Shown: positions 8,850-18,654, counted from the first letter of the stretch. The stretch: DNA of 62,012 nucleotides from a bacterium (GCA_029551285.1 JAKPFT010000021.1:1-62012); one strand, 5' to 3'. The notes: a model not told the origin generated them from the sequence alone. Translations and numbers: made by a program.

Positions 8850-9701
8850 TCAGAGAAAAGACAACGGCGCGATTTCCACCCAGCCGCCACGGGCAGGTGC
8901 CCGCGGATTGGCGTGGACCGGGCCACTTACCCTGGCCAGGAAATGCTTTCCCTGCCAGGTAACTGTTTCTGGAGCATGGACATCGGGTAAAAGATGAAAC
9001 CAGGCCTGCCGGCCACAGGGAAAGCTGTCCGGTTTTTCGGAGAAAAGAACGACTGTGGCTGGTTGTCTATCCAGAAGACGGTGTCGGACAAAAAGATAAT
9101 ATCCGTCTGGTCCAGCCAGAACAGACGGTGATTCCAGATAAGAATGGCTGGCCACTTCCGCAGTGTCCAGGTGGACGACCGACGGTTCGGACCAGTCAAT
9201 CAGGTTGGTGGAACGCCGCAGAAGTATGCCGCTGTGGGATTTTCTGGCCACGATAACCGCCTGACAGTAGTACAGGAAAAACATATCCATGGGCTGGGTA
9301 ATACAAACATCTCTGGCATCGACTTCCTCAAAGACAACCTCGCCCGGTTCGGGCCAGGACCAGGGCGTTTTGGAAACAGTTCTGAGAATCGTCCCGGGTG
9401 GCCGCCGGTAGAAAAGATAGTAGTGGTTCTTATAATAGACAACAAAGGGTGCGTGCTTCTGAGGGCTAACATTTCCGGTCGGTCTCACCATTAATACTGG
9501 CGGTTGTCTCTGAAAGGGAGCAAGAAGATGGTGACCTGTGGCGTGGAAAAAACTCTGCTCGCTTTCCCAGGTACCTTCCCCCATAATGCCCAGAGCGTGC
9601 CATAAACCTTCCTTGTCCTGAAAAAGGCAGAAATCGTTAAGGTGATGGTCAGGATAACTGATAAGGCGCACCCAGGGACCGGAAAGAGACGGTTTTTTCA
9701 T
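8850..9701 (-). CDS. Five-bladed beta-propeller glycoside hydrolase-like protein (GH43/32/117 type)
   Basis: 283 aa. The sequence has repeated blade-like strands ending in Y-Y-L-F motifs (HYYLFYRR, GYYLFVRHR) and the ESPSVLAGPDGYYLF segment typical of clan GH-F/J propeller enzymes that act on arabinosides, xylosides or fructosides. No signal peptide is seen, so it is probably cytoplasmic. The ATG at 9701 follows AAGGA with good spacing; an upstream in-frame start at 9749 lacks one. The substrate cannot be told from sequence. It lies divergent from the gene at 9801. The class call is fairly sure; the exact family is not. Confidence 0.65.
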   Translation of the reverse strand: MKKPSLSGPWVRLISYPDHHLNDFCLFQDKEGLWHALGIMGEGTWESEQSFFHATGHHLLAPFQRQPPVLMVRPTGNVSPQKHAPFVVYYKNHYYLFYRRPPGTILRTVSKTPWSWPEPGEVVFEEVDARDVCITQPMDMFFLYYCQAVIVARKSHSGILLRRSTNLIDWSEPSVVHLDTAEVASHSYLESPSVLAGPDGYYLFVRHRLLDRQPATVVLFSEKPDSFPCGRQAWFHLLPDVHAPETVTWQGKHFLARVSGPVHANPRAPARGGWVEIAPLSFL

Positions 9702-9727
9702 CCTCGTTTCCTTTTTGAAAACTTGTT

Positions 9728-9757
9728 TTGGCCTTTGAGGCAAAACCATTTTATAAT
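9728..9757 (+). promoter_or_regulatory. Promoter for the gene at 9801
   Basis: TTGGCC (9728-9733), 18-bp spacer, perfect TATAAT (9752-9757). The transcript would start near 9764, giving a 37-nt leader with AGGAGG at 9791-9796. Confidence 0.55.
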
Positions 9758-9800
9758 CTCACGGAAATTTGCGGAAATTTCGCCACTGGCAGGAGGCAAA

Positions 9801-11558
9801 ATGAATTTTGAGAAAAAGAGAATGGAGATTTTTCGCCACCGGGCGCAGCAAGGGCTGAAAAAAATTGACCCTTCCACGGGACTGCTGCGCAGTCAAAGAC
9901 TGGCTGACAAAGATTCGGTCCATGCAGAAGCATCCGGATACAACCTCTGGGAGTCTTCTTACCTGGCCACAGCCTGGGCGATGACCGGCCGGGAAAAACT
10001 TGCCTGGAAGGTATTGAACACCATTCTTGATTACCAGGATACCAATCCGGAGAGCATGACCTATGGAAACTTCAGGGCACACTCAGGCTGGGAAATGGCC
10101 CTGGACCCCAACGCTCTTTCTTTCATGATTCCGCCACTCTGGTATGTCTATAAACACTGCCGCACAGTCATGCCACCTGCTTTAAGGAAAAAGATGGAGA
10201 AAGCCTTTCTGCTTTCTGCCGAAGCCGTTAATGCTCATCGGGGAGGCCATCTTTATTACACCAACATTGTGCTGCTCAATTTAGCCGCCCGGCTGTGTCT
10301 GGCTGACGCACTGGATTTACTTAGAGTCAGAGCCATTGCGGCCTGGGAATGGGAGGAGTGGCGAAATTTTATTCTGAGAACAGGTTTCATCCCGGAATAT
10401 AATGCTCCCGGTTACACCGGCGTGCAAATCCACGCTCTGTCAATTATGCTGGCCTGTCAGGCGCCGGCGACACTGCATCAGGAAGTGAGAAATGTTATGA
10501 GACACCTCATCGCCCGGGCAGTTCTCAATTATCACGAAAAAATAGGGATGCTCACCGGAGCCCGCTCCAGAGGCTGGTATATCACCAGGGGCAGCAGCAT
10601 TATGGACACCATTTTCCACTTTGTGCTGGGCACACCTGAGCCCTCTGAAGGCTGTTATCTCTGGCTGGGTGTGCCGCTGTCCCCGGATGATTTGCTGCCC
10701 CGGGTAAGAACGCGCACGCTGCCCAGAGAAAATTTTAGTTATTCGCCGGCCGGTTATGTAAACACAAACTATCTCGGCCAGAACTTCGCCCTGGGTAGTG
10801 TCACTTCCCGGCTCAGAATTGCCCATGCAGACACACCTGTTTTTCTGGCTTATTCCTCCCGGAAAGTTAACTGTGGTCTGGCTTTCATCCCTGAAGGAAA
10901 CTATGCCAGCCACTTTTCCGTTCAGAAAAAAACCAGGCTGATCGCCGCCGCAGTGTGGCTGGTGTCAAATGATCAGAGATGCAGGATTCCAGCCAGCCAC
11001 CGGGGAAGGTTTACCCGGCTGAACACCGGTCTGCCCCATTCTCTGACGCCAGCGGACTTTTCTCCCAGCTATAAAATTCTCCTGGGCAAAACTGCTGATG
11101 TGAAGGTGCACGCTGAGGGCCAAAGAGACCACCTGCTAAAGCCTGGAGAACAAATGCTTTCCTCGGCTGTGCTGTTGGAGACGGAAAGCGTTTTCGCCGG
11201 GATAAGGTTCTTCGCCGCAGGTACAGACAGACCAGCTTTGAAGTTATACCGGGACCAGGCAGAAAACCTCTGGCTGAAGGTGAATTCTGCTGGAGTCGGA
11301 ATTAAACTTAACGAACTGGAGACAGCAACCTGCTGTGGCTTCTGTCTGGAAGTGGCTCCCACTGGAAAAAGAAAGAACCCGTTTTCCCTGATTCCTGAAC
11401 TGGCCGGCATAAGGAAAGGAAAAGATGGCTGGCTGGTAGAGAGCATCTTTTCTCGGAGGGTAAAACTTTGTCTGAAAGTGGGGGCCAGACAACCAGTTTT
11501 TTATAATGTCGGCCAAAGGGAATTCACCCCGAACCTTTTTTATTTTTCAGGTTTCTGA
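9801..11558 (+). CDS. Hypothetical protein, probable alpha/alpha-toroid polysaccharide-active enzyme
   Basis: 585 aa. The first about 370 residues are helical with repeated aromatic/Trp-rich segments (YNLWESSYLATAWAMTGR, HSGWEMALDPNAL), then ARSRGWYITRG. The last 200 residues look like beta-sheet. This architecture is that of polysaccharide lyases and heparinase-like proteins, but I cannot match a specific family. No signal peptide is visible. The ATG has a perfect AGGAGG 4 bp upstream. It is transcribed divergently from the propeller glycosidase, which suggests shared carbohydrate use. Confidence 0.55.
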   Translation: MNFEKKRMEIFRHRAQQGLKKIDPSTGLLRSQRLADKDSVHAEASGYNLWESSYLATAWAMTGREKLAWKVLNTILDYQDTNPESMTYGNFRAHSGWEMALDPNALSFMIPPLWYVYKHCRTVMPPALRKKMEKAFLLSAEAVNAHRGGHLYYTNIVLLNLAARLCLADALDLLRVRAIAAWEWEEWRNFILRTGFIPEYNAPGYTGVQIHALSIMLACQAPATLHQEVRNVMRHLIARAVLNYHEKIGMLTGARSRGWYITRGSSIMDTIFHFVLGTPEPSEGCYLWLGVPLSPDDLLPRVRTRTLPRENFSYSPAGYVNTNYLGQNFALGSVTSRLRIAHADTPVFLAYSSRKVNCGLAFIPEGNYASHFSVQKKTRLIAAAVWLVSNDQRCRIPASHRGRFTRLNTGLPHSLTPADFSPSYKILLGKTADVKVHAEGQRDHLLKPGEQMLSSAVLLETESVFAGIRFFAAGTDRPALKLYRDQAENLWLKVNSAGVGIKLNELETATCCGFCLEVAPTGKRKNPFSLIPELAGIRKGKDGWLVESIFSRRVKLCLKVGARQPVFYNVGQREFTPNLFYFSGF

Positions 11559-11692
11559 CTGTTTGCCAGGGCGAGAGAACCCTTTGTCTCCAGAGTTTCA
11601 ACCGTCTTTTTCGTAGCCGCTACAACGGCTTCCACAGGCGTCAGTCGCAAGGCAGTCCTGGCCGGGACTAATTCCTTTTCAGGTTCCGACAT
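11540..11692 (-). CDS. Small hypothetical ORF (50 aa)
   Basis: A short frame starting ATG at 11692 encodes MSEPEKELVPARTALRL, then an Ala/Val/Lys/Thr-rich helix (VEAVVAATKKTVETLETK). It overlaps the convergent gene's end by 19 bp. No good ribosome-binding site is present and no family is recognised. It could be a real small helical protein or chance. Confidence 0.25.
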   Translation of the reverse strand: MSEPEKELVPARTALRLTPVEAVVAATKKTVETLETKGSLALANSQKPEK

Positions 11693-11796
11693 CTTCAATC
11701 TACTTCCCGTTGATTACCGGCTATTGCTTTCTCCACGATGACTTCCGCTACCGTCAACTATCTACACAAACTCAAGTACAATCTTTTTCGTAGAAG

Positions 11797-12855
11797 TTAC
11801 CCCTGAGGAAAGTTTTCTTTTCCCAGCCGCCGGATGAAGGCTGTCAGCAGCCTGATGGCTGAGACCACATCGTCCAGGGAAACAATCTCAGACGGCGTAT
11901 GCATGTACCGGAGAGGTATCCGCACCAGGCCGCAGGGGATGCCTTCCCGGATAATGTGAATCACACTGGCATCCGTCGGCGTTGGCCCGGCGACCGCGGT
12001 AACATGCCAGGGAATTTTCTCTTCATCCGCGGTCTTCATCAACAGTTCGTTTATCCGGGGGTTAATGTTTGAGCCCCGGTTAAAGCCGACGCCCTGGCCC
12101 AGATGGACTTCGCCAGTTAGTCTTTTATCCGCTTCGGGGAAGTCAGAGGCGCCTTCCACTTCCACCACAAGAGCCAGGTCAGGCTGCAACCGGTAGGCCA
12201 CACCCCAGACCCCGCGGGAACCCACTTCCTCCTGGACAGTGGAAACCGCGAACACAGCCGGAGCGACCTTCTCGGCCTGAAGGTAACGGAAAGTCTCGGC
12301 CAGAACGAAAACCCCCAGCCGGTCATCAAATCCCCTGGCGACAACAAACTGATGCCGCAGCCTTTGAAAACTGCTATTCAGGGTAGCCGGGTCGCCTACT
12401 TTAACTACGGAGGCAGCATCCTGCCTGTCTTTGGCACCAATATCAATCCACAAATCCTGAAACCGCGCTGGTTTGTCCTGGTTGTTTTCCAGCCGCTGGG
12501 CTAAAGGCTTTCTGGCAATGACCCCTGAGACAGGACCCTTGGCCCCGTGGATTAAAACCCGCATTCCCTCCAGCCGGTAAGAAGAAGTCCCGCCGATGGG
12601 CACAAAGTAAAGAAAGCCTTCTTCCGTGATATAGTTAATCATCAGCCCAATCTCATCGCCATGAGCGGCCAGCAAAAGCCGCGGCCTTCCTTCAGGATGC
12701 CTGGCCGCGATGACATTGCCATGAACATCCTTTTCCACCCGGTCAGCGTAAGGCGCCACATACTCAGCAAAAAGTTGCTGGGCTGGCTGTTCAAAACCGG
12801 AAGGACTGGGAGTGTTGAGAAAACGCTCCAGAAATTCAAGGTTAATCAGGTCCAT
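11797..12855 (-). CDS. M42 family metallopeptidase (glutamyl aminopeptidase/endoglucanase-like)
   Basis: 352 aa. Members form dodecameric tetrahedral aminopeptidases with two zinc or cobalt ions. Visible metal and catalytic motifs are AAHGDEIG (His65, Asp67), ARGFDDRLG, STVQEEVGSRG with the general-base Glu pair, VEVEGASDFP and the late RYMHTPSE histidine. GGAGG lies 4 nt before the second of two adjacent ATGs, so that start is used. The usual VDVTHA-type aspartate is a glutamate here (VEVEGA). It follows the FAD oxidoreductase by 13 bp, likely in one operon. Function: cytoplasmic peptide turnover. Confidence 0.9.
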   Translation of the reverse strand: MDLINLEFLERFLNTPSPSGFEQPAQQLFAEYVAPYADRVEKDVHGNVIAARHPEGRPRLLLAAHGDEIGLMINYITEEGFLYFVPIGGTSSYRLEGMRVLIHGAKGPVSGVIARKPLAQRLENNQDKPARFQDLWIDIGAKDRQDAASVVKVGDPATLNSSFQRLRHQFVVARGFDDRLGVFVLAETFRYLQAEKVAPAVFAVSTVQEEVGSRGVWGVAYRLQPDLALVVEVEGASDFPEADKRLTGEVHLGQGVGFNRGSNINPRINELLMKTADEEKIPWHVTAVAGPTPTDASVIHIIREGIPCGLVRIPLRYMHTPSEIVSLDDVVSAIRLLTAFIRRLGKENFPQG

Positions 12856-12868
12856 CATTCCTCCAGGT

Positions 12869-14122
12869 TTAAATATCTCCCGGTACGATTGCCTGGTGCT
12901 TTCTCAAAAGACGATGAAGTTCGGAAAGCGGCACCTGTTCCAGATCTACTCCTCTCCGGGCTGCTAAAGCCGCCGCGGCGCCTGCGGCCTGGCCCATAGC
13001 CATGCAACTGGCTTCCACCCGATAGGAGGAAGAGGCTTCCCAGTCTCCAGAGATACAGCGGCCAGCGGCGATAATCCCAGTACTACCTGCTGGCAGCATC
13101 GCCCCTAACGGAATGGTGGGATAGACCCCCGGCTTAAAGTCGCGAAAGACAGTATGGTCGCGGCGATGGATATCCACCGCGTAACAGGAATAGCAGACAG
13201 CATCTTCCCAGACCCGACCGCTTTCGTAGTCAGTCAGGGTGATAAACTTTTTTCCAACAATAGTGGCGGTTTCTCTTATTCCGCATTCCGGAGCGCACCA
13301 GTCTATTCTGAAGTTTTCCAGTCCAGGCTGCTTGCGGCAGAAGCGCAAAATGCGCAGCATGGCTTTTCTCCCTTCAATCTCGGCCACGGTTTTACCTTCA
13401 CTGGTCCGGCCATTGACATCCGGCAAATGAATGCGATTGCCGCCGTACCACCTCAGGAAAAATTCAAACTTGCCCCGCGACCAGCCAGGGTCTTCCCGTC
13501 TCATGCGGCCAGCCGCCACTTCCTTTTCAAAGGCTTCCTGGATAGCCTGATAGTCTAACCTCTCACTGTCATAGCCGCTGACCTTGACCACCAGCGTTGC
13601 CGCCTGAAGTTCCGGGTTGACATGAACTGGAAAACCGGCCAGAGAGACAACATTGGCATCGCCAGTACAGTCCACCAGTATTTTCCCTGCCACCGGTTTC
13701 AGACCGGTTTTGGTGGTCAGCGTCACCTGCCAGAGGTCATTCTTGCGCGCGACCGAAGCCGGCATCACATGGTAGAGAATGTCGGCTCCAGCCTCAAGCA
13801 GTTTTTCCTCAGCCAGCGCGGCGAAAACAGCCGGGTTCACGGCCATGCCTGACCGCGGATTTTCCGGATTGATTTCCGGCAGGGGTTCACCAGTTTCCTT
13901 TTTTGTTTGCAGGCATAACTCCCAGCCTATACCAGCAATAATCTGTTTCCCGTAAGCGTGGAAACTGGCCGGATAAGGAATACCTGCGGTCACCATGGTC
14001 CCGCCAGGAATTCCCTGTTTTTCCACCACTAGGGTTCGGGCCCCGGCTCTGGCGGACTGCAAAGCAGCGACAATTCCCGCGGTACCGCCTCCAACGACGA
14101 TCACATCATAAAGATCTTTCAC
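12869..14122 (-). CDS. FAD-dependent oxidoreductase
   Basis: 417 aa. The N-terminus YDVIVVGGGTAGIVAALQSA is a Rossmann GxGxxG FAD site, followed by VVEKQGIPGGTM. The C-terminus GRCISGDWEASSSYRVEA then MGQAAGAAAALAA is the second FAD-contact region typical of the FAD_oxidored (PF12831) group. These are common next to carbohydrate genes in anaerobes, with substrates mostly unknown. A GTG at 14122 with AGGAGG 5 nt upstream (14128-14133) is a much better start than the longer open frame. Immediately downstream is the M42 peptidase. Confidence 0.85.
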   Translation of the reverse strand: MKDLYDVIVVGGGTAGIVAALQSARAGARTLVVEKQGIPGGTMVTAGIPYPASFHAYGKQIIAGIGWELCLQTKKETGEPLPEINPENPRSGMAVNPAVFAALAEEKLLEAGADILYHVMPASVARKNDLWQVTLTTKTGLKPVAGKILVDCTGDANVVSLAGFPVHVNPELQAATLVVKVSGYDSERLDYQAIQEAFEKEVAAGRMRREDPGWSRGKFEFFLRWYGGNRIHLPDVNGRTSEGKTVAEIEGRKAMLRILRFCRKQPGLENFRIDWCAPECGIRETATIVGKKFITLTDYESGRVWEDAVCYSCYAVDIHRRDHTVFRDFKPGVYPTIPLGAMLPAGSTGIIAAGRCISGDWEASSSYRVEASCMAMGQAAGAAAALAARRGVDLEQVPLSELHRLLRKHQAIVPGDI

Positions 14123-14168
14123 TTTTTCCTCCTGTTGATAGGTAGTTACGGTTTTTTCTTCAATGATT

Positions 14169-15078
14169 TTAACCTGCCTTCCGCAAATAGAAAACACAGG
14201 CTGTTTCCGGAATCATCAGGTCGCGAAAACTTATCAGGTCCTGCGCGGATAATTCTTTTTTCCCGGAGAGACACCCCCGATACCAGAAATCAGCATCTCT
14301 CACATAGAGTTCATATCTGCCTTCAGGCAGGTGAAGAGATATATCTACCGGTGTGGTACCGGCCTTCTCCCGGTTAATCAGGAAAAGGAAGTATTCAGCC
14401 AAATTTTTCTCCAGCCAGCCGGCGTCAACGCGCTGGCCATAGGGGCTAACTTCACAGGGCCATGGTTCAGCCAGCAGTTCCTTTACGGTTTTCATCAACT
14501 TCTCACCAAAGACATCACTACCACCCCACTGGAAGATATCCTCAGGCAGAACCACGGCCGCACCGGAATCCACCAGTTCCTGCACGACAGGCCGCTGGTA
14601 GAATTTTCCCATTCATCAGTCTGTCCGCTCTGGCCATCCAGCAGCACCAGTTTGCTGCCCCCGGCCACAGCCGCTTTAAGTGCGGCCGCTGTTCAGGTAA
14701 AGATTGTTTTCCGTGACTTCTGCGGTAAGTTCGGCCGCACTGGCTTTCCGGGAAAAACCGCGGCCCCGCTTTCCCCATTTCGTTCCCAGCTTTCCTTCCG
14801 GCCCAGGCCGGTGACGGCCGGGTCGTACTCCGGAGAAGAAAGGGTCACCCCACAGAGAAGACTTGGCAGTGCTGTTTCCAGAGCAGAAAAGTGAGCCCCG
14901 CCAAAAAAATGGCCTGTTTCTGGCCAGCCGTTCCAGTCTGAGTAATAGGTTAAGGCGCTGGTATCCACCCCTGAAAAAGATTGAGGTAGCGCCGGCTTTT
15001 TTCTGTCTCAGCCGGTGGCAAAACCGAACCAGCAAGCGCGGTTAACTTTTCCGGTGTCAACATCCCCTGTTTCTCCAT
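14169..15078 (-). pseudogene. Frameshifted remnant of a carbohydrate-active protein
   Basis: Protein-like pieces lie in different frames on the minus strand: MEKQGMLTPEKLTALAG with RRYLNLF (15078 to about 14970), SALTYYSDWNGWPETGHFFG (from about 14956), ASAAELTAEVTENNLYLNSG (to about 14690), LKAAVAGGSKLVLLDGQSGQ (about 14680-14625) and a long final piece from about 14612 to 14169 (VVQELVDSGAAVVLPEDIF ... VFYLRKAG). Each continues the previous one without a shared frame, so at least three or four frameshifts are needed. The mix of Trp/Gly-rich segments and the C-terminal beta-rich end suggests a glycosidase-type protein. Its ATG lies 4 bp past the stop of the DUF4838 gene. Sequencing error is possible but would need several events. 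Confidence 0.6.
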
Positions 15079-15081
15079 TGT

Positions 15082-16734
15082 TTATTCAAAGAGAAGCAGC
15101 GCCTCAGCCAGCGAAAACCAGTAGTGGTCTAAACGGGCACTGGGCATAGTGTTGATAATCTCCAGTACATTACCCCCTTCGCGCAGCAGTCCTGCAGGAA
15201 GTTCAAAGGTTCGCCAGGACCATCCTCGCCGGACAAAACCGCACGGTCCTTCAAAGACAGATTTTCCGTTCAGGCTAATCCGGATGGGGGTTGAGGGCGG
15301 CAGGTCTTTGTCGGCGTCCTGGCCTTCAATTTTTAGTTTCGCTGGCTGACCAGCAAACTTCTTCTTCAGAGAAAAACTGGTTTCCATTCGGTTCGGGTAT
15401 GGTCCTTTAACGGCATAGATGGTCATGGCAATCCGCGGCTCACAATACCAGGATTGCTTTTCCGGCCCTTTACCTCCGGAAAAGGCGGTGGCGGGAAATC
15501 TTAAACCACCAGGAATTGTTTCCGGTTCAGTCGGCCGGTACTCAGCCCGGGCTTTCCGCGTGGCCTCGGCTGCTGCCCAGTCGTTAACAAACATATCCCG
15601 TTCGGCCACAAATTTCTTTTTTAGAGCAGGCAGGCCGTCGCAAGCAGCAATCATTTTTTCAAAAAGCAAACGGCAACGTTCCCCCACATTTTCATCGGTG
15701 TAAAACTCTAACGGCATATGACGATTGTGAATTCCTCGCGGATAGCCTTTCTGAAGCCGTTCTTTCACCAGATTAAGATATTCCATGACATAGGGGGCCG
15801 CCGGACCATAACTGGCCTGAACAAAATCCCGTTTCAATTTCTCCGGGTCCTGGTTGGGGTCCTTCATCATCTCTACCCGCACCACCTGGTGGAACAGGTC
15901 TCGAAAATTCATCGGCTCCCCGCAAAACCATACTCCCCGGATACCCCTGGCCGCGTAGTACTTGAGTTTTTCAGCCATCGCGTCCCATGAGGGGCAGTAG
16001 TACATGTTATAGTCATAGATGGCCATATTTTCTGGAGCCACCTTCAGCCAGCCGTTGAGTTGAGATAAGGCCTCGGCATTGGCTGGATGAGTGAGCGGAT
16101 GCACCTCGGAAAGAGCCAGTCCCCAGTAAGGCGCGTACATCACCCAGACGTTGCGTTCTGGCTTTTCCTTCAGAGGCGCCACATCAGTACCACAATAGGC
16201 GGCAGTAAGCAGAATTTTCTCAGGGAATTCCGCCTGAACGGCCCGGGCCAGTTTATTGACAAACTTCAGAAGCCTGTCGGAATAATTCCCGGGCTGGACA
16301 TCCATCGCCCGGCAGTTCTCACACTGACACCAGTCCAGACCATCGCCCTGGGTTACACAAAAATAAGTCTTATCAGGCTGCAAACGAATCCACCCCAGCA
16401 TCCTTTCTGTGGCGATTCGCACCACGTCGGGATGGGAAAGACACAGGTGGATGTATGAATCTCGTGTTGTCTTTGGAATCCGCTGGCCGCTCGTCCTCAG
16501 AGCGAAATATTCCGGATGCTGGTCGTAATAGAGATATTTCGGCACCAGGTACCCAGAGGTGTGGTCCAGCCAGAGGGTTCCTTCTGCCTTAAAAATTTCC
16601 GGAGTAAGCGCTTTAGTTGGGTCACCCAGTTTCTCCCGGAAATCTACCATGGGCTTCAGCCTTTCCGGACCGGCCATCGCCTGAAAACAGCACAGCCAGA
16701 AGCAAGCCACCGCTGGTCTGAGATAGCCTTTCAT
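15082..16734 (-). CDS. DUF4838 domain-containing secreted protein
   Basis: 550 aa with a probable signal peptide (MKGYLRPAVACFWLCCFQAM). The centre has the DUF4838 pattern: YDQHPEYFALR, then HLCLSHPDVVRIATERM, TYFCVTQGDGLDWCQCENC and the YDYNMYYCPSW region of a TIM-barrel-like fold. DUF4838 proteins are related to alpha-glucuronidase/hexosaminidase-type glycosidases. The C-terminal about 130 residues form a beta-sandwich (KLKIEGQDAD ... LEIINTMPSARLDHYWFSL). AGGAGAAAG precedes the ATG. It sits 36 bp after the GH20-like gene, so the two probably act on the same glycan. Confidence 0.75.
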   Translation of the reverse strand: MKGYLRPAVACFWLCCFQAMAGPERLKPMVDFREKLGDPTKALTPEIFKAEGTLWLDHTSGYLVPKYLYYDQHPEYFALRTSGQRIPKTTRDSYIHLCLSHPDVVRIATERMLGWIRLQPDKTYFCVTQGDGLDWCQCENCRAMDVQPGNYSDRLLKFVNKLARAVQAEFPEKILLTAAYCGTDVAPLKEKPERNVWVMYAPYWGLALSEVHPLTHPANAEALSQLNGWLKVAPENMAIYDYNMYYCPSWDAMAEKLKYYAARGIRGVWFCGEPMNFRDLFHQVVRVEMMKDPNQDPEKLKRDFVQASYGPAAPYVMEYLNLVKERLQKGYPRGIHNRHMPLEFYTDENVGERCRLLFEKMIAACDGLPALKKKFVAERDMFVNDWAAAEATRKARAEYRPTEPETIPGGLRFPATAFSGGKGPEKQSWYCEPRIAMTIYAVKGPYPNRMETSFSLKKKFAGQPAKLKIEGQDADKDLPPSTPIRISLNGKSVFEGPCGFVRRGWSWRTFELPAGLLREGGNVLEIINTMPSARLDHYWFSLAEALLLFE

Positions 16735-16770
16735 CTTTCTCCTTCAGCACGGCCATTCGGTGCTGGTGCG

Positions 16771-18654
16771 TCAAAAGGAACCGTCTTCCCTCAACTTAAT
16801 TTCTAACCCGTGGCGCCGTTTGCTGGCAAAACTCTGATGATGAAGGAAATTTTCGCGGGTATAGCCTTCCCCGGCCAGAACCCAGGAGTTGGAATCCTTA
16901 AGAATATTCCAGGGGGCCAGCACCTGACCTTTAACAGAAACCAGGGCATCAGGAACAAAGTGGCCAGCCTGGTTGATGATCTCCACATAGCAAAACCCCT
17001 GGGTGCCATAACCTCTTGTTTCCAGACGCAGTTGCTCCGGTGCCGCGGAAAAAGGGAAAACAAACCATCGCTGGTAAAACGCCTCGCCCGTCAGTGAAGT
17101 AAGCCGGCCATCAAGAACGCGCTGGTAGCTATCTGTTCCGGCCAGTTTAACCAGAACCTCGGTGTCCTGGGCAATCCCTGTGAGAAACAGTTTGAGTTTG
17201 ATGACACCCGGTACCGGTTTTTCCAGCAGCGCTGTTAGATTGGCCAGAAGACAGTCAAACATGTTCACCAGGCTGGTCTCCGGAATACCCGGTCGTACCT
17301 TTTTCCAGAAAGTTCGCCGCTGCTCCCGCAATTTTTCCAGGAGCCGGCAAAGGTTAGCCAGCGACTGCCTTTCTCTCTTTCCCGCTGGTGACCCTGCCTG
17401 GTAAAAGGCAGGCAGAACCTCTACCAGTTGATAACGCAACAGAACCTGCTCCATTAGCCCCAGGATATCCTGAAGAACAGTTCTACCCTGTTCCGTAGTT
17501 ATCCTGCTTTCTTTTTCCTTCCAAATGTGGGAAAGCAAGCGCAGGGCCGCCCGGCGATGGGCCTGCTGTTGGGTTAACCCTCCCTGAAGATAATTTTCTG
17601 GACTGCCGGAAAGTCCTTCTGACACCAGAGAAAGTTCCGCAAACGAGCGGATAGCCTCAAGGAAAACAGGTTCTGCCACGCCGAAGAGAGCCCTGACCCC
17701 TGCTGGAAAGGCTTCTTCCGGGGAAGAGCCGGACCAGAGACGTCCGGTAGCAGCCACCACCGGCAGACTGGCGTGGTAGAAACAACTGTATTTTTCCCAC
17801 ATGGTGAGCAGACCTCCAAGGCAGGGCCGTTTCTCCGCGTAGCGCGTGAAGGAAACCGGATTCAGCCAGGTCATGTCAGCCGGCGCGGTCAGGCATTCAA
17901 ACCCGAGGGAAGAAAATTCTTTGAGTTTGTCCACCGGCGGCTGGTCGCCGAAATGCCAGCGGAGCGTCTCCCCTATCACTCCGTACTCCCAGCAACAAAG
18001 AAGAATATCTTTAGGCAGGGCCGGGAGAACTTCCGGATAATGCTGGAACATATCATCCCAGAGCATCATTCTTTTGCCCAGTTTTCCAGCGACCACGGAA
18101 TACAACCAGTTGATGTGCTGAAGGAAAATTCCTGCCTGTCCTTCGGGATGCTGCTGGCAGAGATTACAGATACCGATGTGCCAGGCCTCATCAAGCCCGA
18201 CGTGCATCAACGGCGCAGGGAAAATAGTGGCTAATTCTTCCAGGTAAGCGGCCAGAAATTCTCGTGTGCCCCGAAGAGAAGGGCAGAAGGTATCGTGATG
18301 CCTGGCTGGTGTGTCCCACCGGCCAGAAAGATTTGTTTCGCGTAATTCAGAAAGCGGCTGAAGCAGGGCATAACGAAGGAATTGTTCCGCATGAGCCAGT
18401 GTTTGAGTGGCCGGAATTATCTCCAGTCTTTTCTTAGAGGCATACTCAACGATTTCTCCCATTTCTCCTTCTGAGTAGCTGTCTTCGGCCGCTGGATAGG
18501 GAAAACTCTTCGTTCGGACCCGGCCTTCCAGATAAAGCAACACAGCATTGTAGCCGCTGTCAGCCGCAAAACTGATAAAGTCCTGAATAAATCCAACCGT
18601 CTCTTTCTGGCGAGCCAGGTCAAGCTGAACCATTCGCCAGCGAAATTCTGCCAT
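16771..18654 (-). CDS. GH20-like beta-N-acetylhexosaminidase
   Basis: 627 aa. The TIM-barrel N-terminus (WRMVQLDLARQ, YNAVLLYLEGRV, IIPATQTLAHAEQFLRY) leads to LMHVGLDEAWHIG, where Asp155-Glu156 match the catalytic D-E pair of GH20. WDDMF and CCWEYG follow as later barrel strands. The C-terminal about 200 residues resemble an accessory beta-domain (LETRGYGTQGFCYVEIINQ). No signal peptide is visible. The strong AGGAGG sits 5 nt upstream of the ATG. Repeat copy A lies directly upstream, in its leader region. Specificity (GlcNAc or GalNAc) is not readable. Confidence 0.75.
   Translation of the reverse strand: MAEFRWRMVQLDLARQKETVGFIQDFISFAADSGYNAVLLYLEGRVRTKSFPYPAAEDSYSEGEMGEIVEYASKKRLEIIPATQTLAHAEQFLRYALLQPLSELRETNLSGRWDTPARHHDTFCPSLRGTREFLAAYLEELATIFPAPLMHVGLDEAWHIGICNLCQQHPEGQAGIFLQHINWLYSVVAGKLGKRMMLWDDMFQHYPEVLPALPKDILLCCWEYGVIGETLRWHFGDQPPVDKLKEFSSLGFECLTAPADMTWLNPVSFTRYAEKRPCLGGLLTMWEKYSCFYHASLPVVAATGRLWSGSSPEEAFPAGVRALFGVAEPVFLEAIRSFAELSLVSEGLSGSPENYLQGGLTQQQAHRRAALRLLSHIWKEKESRITTEQGRTVLQDILGLMEQVLLRYQLVEVLPAFYQAGSPAGKRERQSLANLCRLLEKLREQRRTFWKKVRPGIPETSLVNMFDCLLANLTALLEKPVPGVIKLKLFLTGIAQDTEVLVKLAGTDSYQRVLDGRLTSLTGEAFYQRWFVFPFSAAPEQLRLETRGYGTQGFCYVEIINQAGHFVPDALVSVKGQVLAPWNILKDSNSWVLAGEGYTRENFLHHQSFASKRRHGLEIKLREDGSF

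Noticed and set aside
8747-8926. A longer Cas3 start at 8926
   Set aside because: It would contain the operon promoter and run into the neighbouring gene; the added residues lack HD-domain character.
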